Under the pieces are notes generated by a model. That model had not been told where the DNA came from. It saw only the letters and a list, made by a program, of their open reading frames with translations, and made no database searches. From Progne subis subis (lineage: Eukaryota; Chordata; Aves; Passeriformes; Hirundinidae), in contig JAKJHU010000005.1 in NCBI GenBank assembly GCA_022316685.1, forward strand, positions 17,958,707-18,022,706: DNA of 64,000 nucleotides. Direction: 5' to 3'. The position numbers and the translations under genes are program-made. Positions 13,196 through 24,700 of the stretch are shown piece by piece; position 1 is the stretch's first letter, and each line of letters starts with the position of its first letter.

Positions 13196-14126
13196 AAATA
13201 ATGGGTCCTAGATCAAAGCGCATCTAGATTCCTGTCTGAAAGATAAAAATAGTGGCTACTTGAGATCTGTGGGTTTTTTTAAAGATGCCTCAAAAGCCAC
13301 CCTTTATTAATACTGAAATTCTCTGGAGACACTGGCAAGTATGTCAGTGATTCACTGAGTTCAACACATTTAGACAAGTAAACTGACTTTTACAAGATTC
13401 CACAAAGGTCATTAAAGGAAGTAAGCCATCATAAAACATGAAGGAATGACCTCTCATGAGGTCAGAATTAAAAACTGGAGAATAGCAGTGGAAAACCATA
13501 GCATCTTTGCTGAATCCCACTCTGTTCCAATAGCAACGTAAGAAACTTGGAAAGGGGGAAAAAAATGAAGATGACTGCTTGTTGATGATAAAAACTATTC
13601 AGGAAAATTAAAATAAGCATAGACCACAGAATGGTAGAAAAATTCCACATAATGGTTTGTCTAGGTAATAAAATGGTATATGAATTCAAGAAATGGAAAT
13701 TAATAAACAGGAGGAAAATATGATTGCTTCTGCACTAGCTATTATCAGTCTTGAAAGAGTTATTATTGATATTGCAATGAAAATGTTAGCTCAAGGAATA
13801 GAAACAAAATGTCATTACAATATTGCATAAATCCATCTGTACTGACACCTCAAATACTGTATGGTATCCCTTACCTCTCATCTCCAAAAGCATAAGGTAG
13901 AGCTAAGAAAATGAAGAAAAGTGTGACGAGATCACAGCTGTGGAAGAGCTTCTGAATGTGGATATGAATAGGTTATGAGTTTTCTACTGGAAAACAAACA
14001 GATTGGGAGATGTATAAAATGATGTAACTGCATGCAAAATCATAAATGGCTTTAGTAAGTAAATCTCTGGAGTGAACATGGTAAATTTAGTTATCTTTCT
14101 ACCACAAATTGAAGGTGCTGAGTCAG

Positions 14127-14174
14127 CTTATCAGACAGGAGTTTTCTTCACTTATCAGACAGGAGTTTTCTTCA
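14127..14174. repeat. Perfect tandem duplication of 24 bp
   Basis: The 24-mer that begins CTTATCAGACAGGAG and ends TTTTCTTCA occurs twice back to back with no mismatch (14127-14150 and 14151-14174). Each copy contains TTATCA, the reverse of the GATA-factor core TGATAA. Perfect identity suggests a recent duplication. Confidence 0.95.
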
Positions 14175-16456
14175 CTGATTGGGACATTCCTGTTTATAAA
14201 TAGAACTGCTTTTCATCATGATAACAATTAAATTCTATACTAGATGAATAAGTTTTATAATAAAATATTTTTATTTCAAAGGCAAGAATGGATTAGAAAC
14301 CAATCAGATTAATACACAGAATGAGGGCTCATCCAGAGCTGTTAAACATGAATGGACTTGTGTTCAGTTGCCAGCTCCCTAAATCACTATCTGCTGCAGA
14401 GTTTTACCCAAAGAGACATCCCTGTACTCCTTCACATTTTTCCTCAATATTGCTGCTGATAGGTATCTGTAGGTTTTTTTCTTACTAAGACTGGTAGTAT
14501 ATACATCCCAACATCAAAGTTCATCCCAAATGGAAGAGAAAATTCTTTCCTCAATGGCTACTTATTCTATAGAATAGATCTTGTTCTATAGATCCTCTGT
14601 AGAACATTCTCTCAAGCCTCACAATTTCCCTGCAGTTTTCTGCAAAGCAGTATCACCTAATTCATTTTCTTACATTTTCCTTGTTTTCACTGCATAAAGG
14701 AAAATAGCAGCCCAGCTTCATGAATTTCCACCAATCTCCAGCACATATAAGATCCACGAGTATCCGTGGAATAAAACCTACCAATCTGATGCCTGGCACC
14801 CTGCCCTGTTTTGTCATGCCCTATTACCTGTTTCCCTGCCAAACTGACAGATTTTCCACATGCTTTATTGCAGTAGTGGAGATAAGCAGAAGCAGATGAG
14901 CTACACAAGTAGCAAGGTACAAGACATTTTCATAAAGCCTGTCAGCTGCTGAATTCAGTCTCATTCTCACTTCCTTCTGAAATAGCATTGTTTGATTGAC
15001 CTGCAGAGCCCACCGAGTTGATTTCCCCAGCTGAGAGAGGCTGGAGGGATTCTAGAGGGAAATCAAAGATATTAACTGCATCTCCAACTGCTGAATGGTG
15101 ATTACAGGTTCATTATGAAGTGGGGATAGTCACTGGGGTAACCTACTTTTAAAATGTGTCAAGAAGCAGCTACAGCAAAGGAGGGGTACAGGAAACAGAT
15201 ATGAATGTAAACAAAATAATTACCTTGCACATTAGTGTTCCTACCATTCGCCAGTTCTGACACATTTTTCTTTCCTTTCCTTCATATAACTCATGGAGAA
15301 TTGTAAATTCTGTTTTGATCACATCACCATCTCACAACTACAGAGCAACTGGTGGGGTCAGTCTCACTAGAATTACACTCCAGCACTACAACGGAAGCAC
15401 AAGCAAGGAACCAAGACCAAGATTATAACCTCTGTTAAAGTTCTGCTACTGTGCAAAGGAAAGAGCAGACATCTTAAATGAGAAAGAAAGAACCACCATA
15501 GGTGGTTGATAGGAGATGGAAGACAGCAGCAGAGATCTCTGCATGGAGATGAAGGAAGAGAAGGGGGAGACTAGAAGAGAGAAAATTGAAAAAAGACCAC
15601 TGCAAAGATAGTCATAGAGCCTGTAACCCTTCTTTTTTATGGAAGATTATTGGCACACTGAAATTTGCATTCATTATTATTTAATGTCTATATTGTGGTT
15701 TGATTACACAGCAATAAGATCAGCATCTCACTTTACCGATGTTAAAATTAATATAAATAATTGCAGTGCCTACACATACAAACAAAATGTCAACTTTAAA
15801 AAAAATCAGTATTGATTTTTCAATAGCTTTTTTTAAGTGCTTCCAAGATAGAAGACAAACTTTGGTTTACTAACTCTGGGATTTCTTTGTGTCTTATAAA
15901 AGCATTAGAACAGAGAAAATGTTTTTCTCCTTCAAAGAAAGCTCTGTTAAGACCTGCATATTCCTCTTCTCTCTTCTAAACAGACCAGTATTTGGCACTA
16001 CATACTTCCTTCAGTCTTCTCAAAATATCCCTAGTCTCTTCAAAGAAGCAAATAAAACAGCCTGCCTAAATATGTCTAACTTTTCAAGCCAATCTTCCTA
16101 GTCTATAGAGCACTTTGAAATGTTCATGCAGTCAAGCAGAGCTGTTTGCCACTGAATTTGTACTAAAAAGACAAAAGAGAATATGTCAATTTCCGATGTT
16201 CTAAGAAGTGTCACTGGAAAAAGAGAGACTTGTCTGCTGCAGTGCAGAGCTATGCTAGGCTGTGGGAACACAGTGGGGAGAAAAAACTGGGACAAAACAA
16301 AACAAAATGTTGCAGCACTGAATTGCTTCCAGCTGTGCACGACAGGGAGTAACTTAATGCACTCTATCCACAATCTAGATAAATACTTTTATACAACTAG
16401 AAATAAACCCAATTTGAAGAAATAGCTGTCCAGACACAACAGAGCATACAGACCGG

Positions 16457-16492
16457 AAAAAAAAAAAGAAAAAGAAAAAAAAAAAAAAAAAA
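16457..16492. repeat. A-rich tract (A11 G A5 G A18)
   Basis: An adenine tract broken by two G residues on the plus strand. No adjoining retroposed gene was recognised. Confidence 0.95.
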
Positions 16493-17710
16493 GACACTAA
16501 GATCATTTGTCCAGAGGAAAACAAAATGGAAAACAAATGTTTCAGTACCCATTCATGTCAGTTGCCCCAAATCACTGTGTATTACAGTACTGTTCAGCAG
16601 TCAGCCTTTCTTCCTTTCAAAGGAAGTGGAAAAGTAGTTTTTGATGTTTGGTGGTAGAGATGTCTGGTTTTTACTTAGAGGTGACTTTCTCTATTCATTC
16701 TAAGCAACATTACATATACCCTCCTGCATATTTATCTTCAACACAAGAAACTAGAGAATGAAACACTAACCTGAAGAAGCTTAATAGCAAATCTTACATA
16801 GTAACAGAAACATCTGAAAGAGGGTATATTGATTATCTAGTAATTTTACTTTGCCTCTCCACAGCTCACAACATTGAAAATCTGTAGGGTCTTTGCTGAT
16901 TTTAACAATAAAACTCTGTCAGTTTTACAGATTGGAGACTGAGTGGAAAAATCTCTACTGGCTTACCCCAATAGTCTATTGTATTAAATATATAAGCATC
17001 CTCCTTGCTTTGTAATGAATTTCCTTTTTTTCCCCAGAGCTGTCACGAAAGGTTGCTTTGCAAAGGAGAACAGGAAAAAGACAGGTGAAGATGAAATCCT
17101 GTCTCCTTGACATCCACGGCAGAACTCCCACTGAATCAAAAATCCAAAGCACAAAGACTTAATGGACATCTCATTTTCAAAGCTATTTACATGCCCAGCC
17201 TGAGTCAGACACCCACTGATTTTCAAATGTATTCCGTCTGTATTCTGGTAAAATTTTTGAAGGGCAAAATTCCAGTTGTACAAATACCTTATCTGTAGAA
17301 AGGGTACACTATGCATGAAGAAGCAAGCAGCAGTGCACTCTTTACAGTTATTTACTTTTATTTTTTAACCCCATGATCTTCATTAAAACCTTTGCAAGGC
17401 AGTAGTATGGTCCTGGGAAGCCAAGCAGGCTTAACAAGAAAAAGTGAAACAACCCCTGAGAGACAACAGTGTTCTGCAAACAGGAATTTTCCCAAATCAC
17501 ATTTATTCTGTTCTTAGGTAGCAAACAACAATTTACAATTTCTCCAAACTGCAGGACAAGGCTAAAGTGTCAGGTTTTTTTTCCATTCCCACGACTGAAT
17601 ACCAGGGTCTCCATACTAAGAAAACACATGCTCATACACTTCCCTCATTTGCAAACAGAGGGCAAGACACAGACCTGCATGATTTATTTATTCCATCACT
17701 GAAGGAGGGG

Positions 17711-17744
17711 AAAAAAAAGAAGAAAAAAAAAAAAAAAAAAAAAA
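17711..17744. repeat. A-rich tract ending in A22
   Basis: Adenines interrupted by two G residues, ending in an uninterrupted A22 (17723-17744) on the plus strand. Confidence 0.95.
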
Positions 17745-18490
17745 TTAAAAATCAGAATCTCCCAAAGGACATTTCTCTGGGAAATTCAAAGCCTCCAGAT
17801 GCAATTTATTGATGACTTTTGTCTTGACAGATTTTTTGCTCTATGAAAAAAACTATGCATTTTCTCAGATACTAAAGAATATGAAGAATATGGCTATTTT
17901 TGCAATAACTTCAAAATCAATGTCCATTGAAACCACATAGAAAAGTCAGAATTAGTTACTGTGCCCTTGAGTCTCCAACACTGTCAACCTAAACAGAAAT
18001 ACTGAGATATATACTGTGTTCTTGTACAAGAGGCAACAAAAGTCATGTTATGGGGGCTAATAAAAGTCATCCATCTATTGATTGTCATCTAACTGACAAA
18101 AAAATCCAAATTGAGTCTAACTTTATGAAACTGAATCATGATTTTAATGAGTTAAGATTTTAGCTAAGGGTAAGAAGCAATTTACATTGATCAAAATGTA
18201 AGTTAGATTAGTAAATGGTAAGTTAATAATTATTAGATGCCTAAGCTAGAGGTAATTGTTATATTTTGAGCATGTTCATAGAAGAAAGTGGAGTAAGTGA
18301 ACCATCATAAGAACAGATTGAAACCAGTAAGAACAATGGCCAGCACCTGGACTTGGTATCAATCAATCACAAAGCAGGGGACCTTGGATCATGCCAGAGG
18401 GTCACAGAGACCTGATGAAGACTCTCCTGACTTCATCTTTTGAGACCACTGACCCAATTCCAGACCCCCGACCCAAATCAAGAGAAGAAC

Positions 18491-18501
18491 TGCGCATGCG
18501 T
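18491..18501 (+). promoter_or_regulatory. NRF1-like site inside an LTR
   Basis: TGCGCATGCGT closely fits the palindromic NRF1 consensus (YGCGCAYGCGCR). CpG-rich motifs are rare in this AT-rich intron. Binding is inference only. Confidence 0.45.
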
Positions 18502-18555
18502 GAAGGACTGATAGCCTCATTTTAATACAGAGCGGGGATGGGAGGTGCTGAGGTT

Positions 18556-18573
18556 ATGCATATGCATATGCAT
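18556..18573. repeat. 18-bp perfect palindrome of ATGCAT units
   Basis: ATGCATATGCATATGCAT is its own reverse complement and carries three overlapping ATGCAT units (POU/octamer-like half sites). It lies about 20 bp upstream of the TATA-like element of the LTR. Confidence 0.9.
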
Positions 18574-19016
18574 TGATCCTGGAAATAAATAGAGGGCAAA
18601 GAGCCTTGTTCGGGGTGGCCACGCCTTCTGGAGATGACTTCTGTGCTGCCGGCCAGTGAATAAACATACCACTTTCTAACTTTAATTAGTTAGAGGGTAT
18701 TTGTCCATGATTATATCAGTTTTTAATGACTCAAAACCAAAGAGCAAATGGTAAAACTATCTTACCATATGTAAGAGATTCTGTGCACTTAATTCACCCT
18801 GATGATTCAGATTAAAATAGTTTAAAGTGTTTCAACTGATGAGCTTAAATAAACATGAAGTTCAATTTTCATTCTTTGAACTGATTTACTTCTCACTATT
18901 CTGCTGTAATGCTTTATAAACACATACTGATAAGGATTATAAATTTTCAAGTTATTCTGGTAAAATGCAAGATCACCAATTAGCAATTTCTATGCAGTTC
19001 TCAAGAATGGTCTTCA

Positions 19017-19489
19017 GAGGATTAGAGAAACAATGAGGCTGAAAGGGACCTCATATCTAGCCCAAACCCCTGCTCAAGTAGGGTCATGGGAGCAGGTGGC
19101 CCAGGACTGTTGAGCTGAGTTTTTAGTATCTCTAAGTATGCAAGCTCCATAGACTCTCTGGGCAATATATCCCATTGTTTGACTACAATGAAAGTGTTTG
19201 AAAGTGTTTTCTTCTGTTGAAATGGAATTTTCTGGTTATGATTGTGCCCATTACCTTTTGTCCTGTCACTGGGTAGCACTGAAAATAAGTTTGGATATAT
19301 CTTCTGTATCATATGGTGATACATATGGATACATATGTTGATAAAATCTTCTTGACATGTCCCAAAACTAAGCAACCCCAGCCCTCTCAGCTGCTACTCA
19401 TAGGACAGACACTCCAATTCCTTAATCATCTTCCCAGGCATTTCCTGGACTTGCTCCAACATGTCTGTGTCTCTCTTGTACTGACGAGC
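19017..19489 (-). mobile_element. CR1 LINE, 3' part (left piece of a split copy)
   Basis: The plus strand shows the reverse complement of CR1: GGCTGAAAGGGACCTCAT close to the 3' terminus, then CTCAGCTGCTACTCATAGG and CAGGCATTTCCTGGACTTGC, up to GTACTGACGAGC, where an LTR interrupts it. The CR1 text resumes at 21072. The 3' end is on the left, so the element lies on the minus strand, the same sense as LAMA2. Confidence 0.9.
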
Positions 19490-21071
19490 TGTAATGCTTT
19501 TAATTTCAACAACTGGGAGGAAACACCAATTAATGTAGTGGCTTCACATTCACTAAATTCTGGTCTTAGTACTCACTTTTTTCTGTAGGAGAGAGACTAG
19601 GAGAAAAACAAAGCAGGCTCAACCTTAAAAATGAACAAATAGTTTTATTAACACTCACTAAAAGAATGGAAAAAGAAAGTTGGGAAAAAAACTAAACCAA
19701 AACAGAATGATACTCCAAAAACACTCTTCCCTCCCCTTACAAACTGTTAACTTTCTTACAAAACAACATAAAGAGACAAAACTTGTAATTTTCAGTCAGT
19801 TTCACCATCTGACAATAGTTTTTCATCAGCTCTTTAGAAGAGTCTCTCTTAGAGTCATGGATCTCACTGACAACTTAGAACAGTTCTTTTGTGGGTTTTT
19901 CAAACTGTCATAAAAAGCAGCCACCCGGGGAAACTTGCCTTTGTGACCCTCCCAGGAGCAGTTTCCCAAGTTGCTTATGGGTCACGCGCCTTAGACTTTT
20001 GCATATTGGAGTGTCACCTTTTAAAGATGAATAACTAAAGGCAAAGGATTCTTCATCTCAAGGTACAGAGATATCTTCTCACTTCTTCACTGGCACAGAG
20101 AGCTTCTCATATCTTTCTCTGTTCAAGCATCTTATAGGATTAATATTACTTAGTCCATCACAAACACCTTTGTTCAAATCCACACACAAATCTAAACAAT
20201 CATCTCCTCAAATGCATATTTTTCTCATGATTTAAAGGAACCATCTAAATATAGAGTTCATTTCCATGGCTCAAATAAGAATAGAACAACTAACTCTTCA
20301 ACCCTCTGTCCCAATAGTCTTTTCATTCTCACTCTACTGACTTCATGCTGTTTCTTCTTTATGTTCACTCTGTCCCTTTTTTTTTCTCTCTCAGAGAAAG
20401 GCTAAGTTCTGGAAGCTTCACGTTGCCAGGAAAGGGTTAAATCTGCCTACAATCTTTTTCTCTCCCACAGTAGCTCCTGGTATTAGATATTCAAGGCCAC
20501 GCTGGTGAGGGAGGAAGAACTCACACAGAAACATCAGAGATCAGAGCACCCGGGCAGTCCAGAATCACAAAAAACCCCAGGCAGGATCATAAATGCCTTC
20601 TCGGCCCAACCCTCGGTGTAAATTGGGGTGGCTTCAGCCTAAATGGTGCCCATAGCTCTTATCAGAGGCCCAGCAGAGATCTCTCCCTGCTTCAGGAAAG
20701 TTTAGAGAAAGTAGTTGTTGTAAAGCAGCAACCTTCCTTCCCTGCCCTCCACCCGGGAGCCAATGGAATCCGGCCAGGCCTCAGGCCAGCTCCACCCAAA
20801 AGGGGGGAGCAGCAGGCCCAGCTCGATGTTACCTGTCTCTATCTAGCTAAAGGGAAAAAGGAAAAGGCCCACCTACAGGAAATCAAGGGGTTTTATACGG
20901 TACTTCCCAAAGTCGTAGCCAACAATTTTCAGTGGTCAAAACAGATGCCAATATTCTAACTAACCCTCTGATAAGTCCCTGTCTTTTCCAAAGCAATTCC
21001 CAAGTCCTGACCCGGAAAATCATTCTACATTCCTCTATAAGCAAAGAACTAAACTGTACTAACCCATGACA
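19490..21071. mobile_element. ERV solo LTR, 1582 bp, copy 1 (inserted in CR1)
   Basis: Starts TGTAATGCTTTT and ends AACCCATGACA (TG...CA). CR1 sequence is continuous on both sides, and the flanks CGAGC (19485-19489) and GGAGC (21072-21076) form a 5-bp target duplication with one mismatch. The first 1 kb resembles the LTRs at 36579 and 54550 (shared landmarks: AAAGCAGGC, CTGTTAACTTTCTT/CTGTTCACTTTCTC, ACTCTGTCC, GGAAAGGGTTAAATCTG). The last 0.6 kb is GC-rich and resembles only the 54550 copy. Orientation is ambiguous: the ends fit either direction, but an AATAAA lies on the minus strand (plus-strand TTTATT near 19644). No internal retroviral region is present. Confidence 0.88.
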
Positions 21072-21795
21072 GGAGCCCATAACAGGACTCAGATCTTCAG
21101 GTGTGCTCTCATCATTGCTGAGCTGACAGAGAACGATCACCTCCCTCAATCTGCTGTGGATATTCTAACTAATGCACTGTATTTGCTTTTTTTGCCACAT
21201 TGCTGGCTCAGCAGGACACTCAGGACACCCAGGTCCTCCTCGGCAAAGCTGTTTTCCAGCCATTTGGCCACAGTTTCTACTGGTGATGTCCCTCCCCACA
21301 TGCCAGACTTCGCACTTCCTTTTGCTGAACTTTGTAAGGTCAGTTTTTTTCTCCAGCCTGCCAATGGCACAGCATTCTGGCATATCAACCAGTCTGTCCA
21401 ATTCTACATCGTCTGCAAAACTCCCAAGGGTGCACTCTGTCCCATCATCCAAGTCCTTAATGAAGATGCTACGCAGTACTGGCCCCAGTATTGACTGCTG
21501 GTGTCTGCCTAGTGGTCACTGATGACCTGCCTCCAGCTGGACTTTGTGCCACTGGTACAACCGTTCAGACCTATCCATTCAGTTTTCAATCTACCTTGCT
21601 GTCCACTTATCTGACCTGTATTTAATCAGCTCTTCTTTGAGGATGGCCAAGACAGCATCTTGCCTTAACAAAGCTAAGATAAAAAACATCCACTCTTCTC
21701 CTTTCATCTAGCAAGTCTGTTACCTCATCATAGAAGTCTATCAGGTTGGCTAATCACAAACTATCCTCCAAAAATCCATGTGGTCCTAAATCCAT
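21072..21795 (-). mobile_element. CR1 LINE, RT-coding part (right piece of the split copy)
   Basis: CR1 continues from GGAGCCCATAACAGGACTCAG through GATCACCTCCCTCAATCTGC, CCCAGGTCCTCCTCGGCAA and ATCAACCAGTCTGTCCAATT to about CCAAAAATCCATGTGG. These are reverse complements of the C-terminal half of CR1 ORF2 (reverse transcriptase). On the minus strand, decayed RT peptide fragments such as KCEVWHVGRDITS remain, with frameshifts and stops. The copy is truncated at its 5' end (right side). Confidence 0.9.
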
Positions 21796-24700
21796 CATTT
21801 TAGCTAAATGTACCCTTCACAATTACCATTTTATGTGTATGTGTTACTTAAACACATGCTACACAATATCCTATTAAAATGAGAACTAATTTGCCTTTCT
21901 CAGATTATACTGTAAGGCCACACACCTTTGATCTGTTCAATTTAAATGCATGTAAAGCAAAATTAGCAAGATCAAGGCCTTCTGTGATTACAGTATCAAG
22001 GCAGAATGCAAAATATATTTTTCACCTCATAGAGTCCCAGCTTTTCATAGAACAGGTTGCCCATTTCATTTCCATATAGACCGTATTCTGACACATGAAT
22101 TACTGAATAACTGAGAAATACTGCAAATATCAAAAAAGCACAATAAATTGAAAAATTAAATTGTATATTTGTGTAGTAATATTACTACTATTCATTGAAT
22201 AAAGATATGTCCAGTTACATATGAGAATATGAAAATATTGTGAACACTCTTTGTCAGTTTTACAGTATTTGTCTCTAGTTCTTGAGTGTCACCTAATTTG
22301 TTCACCGGGGACTTTGCTACAAAAGGACTCCTAAATACATGTAAGAGATGTAGCACTGTATTCGTATATTTCTAAATTATATATATGTAATTTATACAGA
22401 TATGAAAATACAATAGACAGTGCGTCTGTATTTGTAGCCACAGTAGTAAATATAAAATTCTTCTTCATTCATGAAGAGAACAGAATACATACATGATTTC
22501 AATATATTTTAATATACATTTTGTGAGAAAGAATATTTAATACTTATTTTGTACATGAGAAAAACAGAGATAATTTCCATGCCTTCCATATATTTTTCCC
22601 CTTACTTGAACTGTGACTGAATGGAAAGATCAAATGAGGTCTGAGCAGATGGTTGTCAGCAAACCAGTGACAACATACCATGCTTTAGAATTAGACAGAA
22701 AATGTGCAACCTGGTATATAATTTCTGCTTGTAACTGCCAAAGACATCTGGCTTAGAATATAAGCCAGCTTGAACATCCCAACACATACTTACTTTATCA
22801 TTCATGAAAATTGAACTATATCAGTATCTCTTAATACTTCTCTGTTAAAGCCTGTCTGTATTAGTGGAAACCCTCCTTTTCTACTTCATAAAAGTAGACT
22901 CAGAGCCATCACAGTTGTCACATCTTAACATTCCATTAAAATCAGTCAGAACTGCATGCAGATGAATCCTGGCACGTTGCTTTAAAAATGCATGCTATGA
23001 CATATCAAGGAAAGGAATTCCTCAGGCCTTCCAATAGGATTTTAACAAGTTTCAGTGGTACTACTGTCACTAATATGACATTTATTTGCATAATCAAAGG
23101 TTTTAGCAATGGATTCTCAGCTGGAAACAAATGGTTTCTTTTTCAGAAGTATGAATCAAATGTACATCTCTTGGGTTTTCCTTTGGCTTTTCTCACTGTT
23201 TGGGAAGGTAGCAAAATGCCCCCCTCCCCTCACAGTTTTCTTGTTTGCCAAAATTATGCAGACCAACCGCTTTTTATGCAGCTTTTTCTGATTAACAGAA
23301 GTTGCTTTCAGTCATTCAGGCAAGAGACTGCTCCATTCATGGAGACCTTTGACACTTTTTGATTCTGCAAGAACTGTCTCCTGAAACACACAGTTCCACA
23401 TTATACAATGAGACTTCTAGCAACAGTACTGACAAGATGCAGCTGATCGGCATCCATACAAAAAAATACATTTGAGTATATTTGCTAAGTCTTTGCAGAC
23501 TTAGCAAGTTAATAACACTCAAAAGCATAGCTGTGATCACTGACTTTAATATTTAAAACTAATTCTAAAACTTAAGTGTTCTCAGAATCAGCTTGTCTGG
23601 AAAAGAGCAAGGGAAGTTGAGACCAAAAAAATCAGAGCTGGATAGGTTAGAAGAGTGACAGGTTTAACTGCCTGTAATTGTACAACTTCACAACCACCAG
23701 AGCAGGATGATATAGGCACCTACTAATGCTTTCCAAGTAACACTCGATTATCCTTTCCATGGAGTCTAGTTACTGAGACATAGAATTGAAGAGAATGATT
23801 TCTTGACCAGTGAAAATCCAGAAAAAGAGAAGAATTTAGAAGAGGTACTGAGAGCTGAAATAGGCAGGAAACCTAATACTGCAGATAGGTAGCAATGAAA
23901 TGCAGCACTCCTTTTGTGCAAGACTGGGGGGGGATTTTGATATATGAGCTGGAGCAGACAGATGGCAGAGCAGGAGAAGCTTCTTTTACAGACAAAGAGA
24001 ACAAGGGAATAAACACCGACATTGTTGAGAGAAAGGGTTAAAATCAGGAAGTTCCTGACAGGAAGAAGTGAGATACACTTTTAGAAGGCAAAAGGATAAA
24101 AGAACACTCAGCAGATGTATCTGAATCCTAAATGCAGAGGAAAGGGTGATCAAGAGACCACTAGTTTTGGCAGCCTTTCTTCTTTTGAAACCCACAACAA
24201 CTGAAGAGGAGAAGCAGGAATACAAGGAGAGAATACACAACCCAAGTGTGTGGGCAGTGACACTGCAGATGCACCGTATTTCTCATATCAGGGTACAGAT
24301 TAAGAATGGCAATAAGTGAAGTGGGAGCAGTAGAGCACAGAGGGACTTGGGGCTGAAAACAGAACATCAGTAAGGATATTTAGCAGTGAGAGACAAGAAG
24401 TTGTGTAACAGAGAAAACTCGTAAGAAACAAGTCAAAGGCTGTTCCCAAAGAGAGGAAAGATGATTGGAAACTTTACACAATAAATTTGGGTGGGAACAC
24501 ATAACTCTGGTTACTAAGAATACAAAGACTGTAATCTTCTCCTTACACCCTGAGGGGGGAAAAAAAAAAAAGCCTCCTTTTATGAAGGACAACAGAAGCC
24601 ATCACCCCAGTGTCAAAAAACAAAATTGCAAGATAGATATGGTATCATTTCTACAGGCACAGTGGGAGAGATGGAGAATTTTCTTCAGAGTAATTTTCTG

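Larger units (their letters stand above)
18137..18712 (+). mobile_element. Probable solo ERV LTR with promoter-like motifs
   Basis: This is a compositionally distinct segment. It has a TATA-like AAATAAATAGAGG near 18591, preceded by CpG-containing sequence. A GC-rich stretch follows, then an AATAAA signal near 18660, and the end reads GAGGGTATTTGTCCA. A 7-bp direct repeat CATGATT flanks it (18137-18143 and 18706-18712), but the implied ends are not canonical TG...CA, so the boundaries are approximate. It contains an NRF1-like TGCGCATGCGT and an 18-bp ATGCAT palindrome. Plus orientation, antisense to LAMA2. The family is not identified. Confidence 0.6.

Noticed and set aside
21066..21522. Long plus-strand frames in this interval as a coding gene
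   Set aside because: They are antisense shadows of CR1 reverse-transcriptase sequence.
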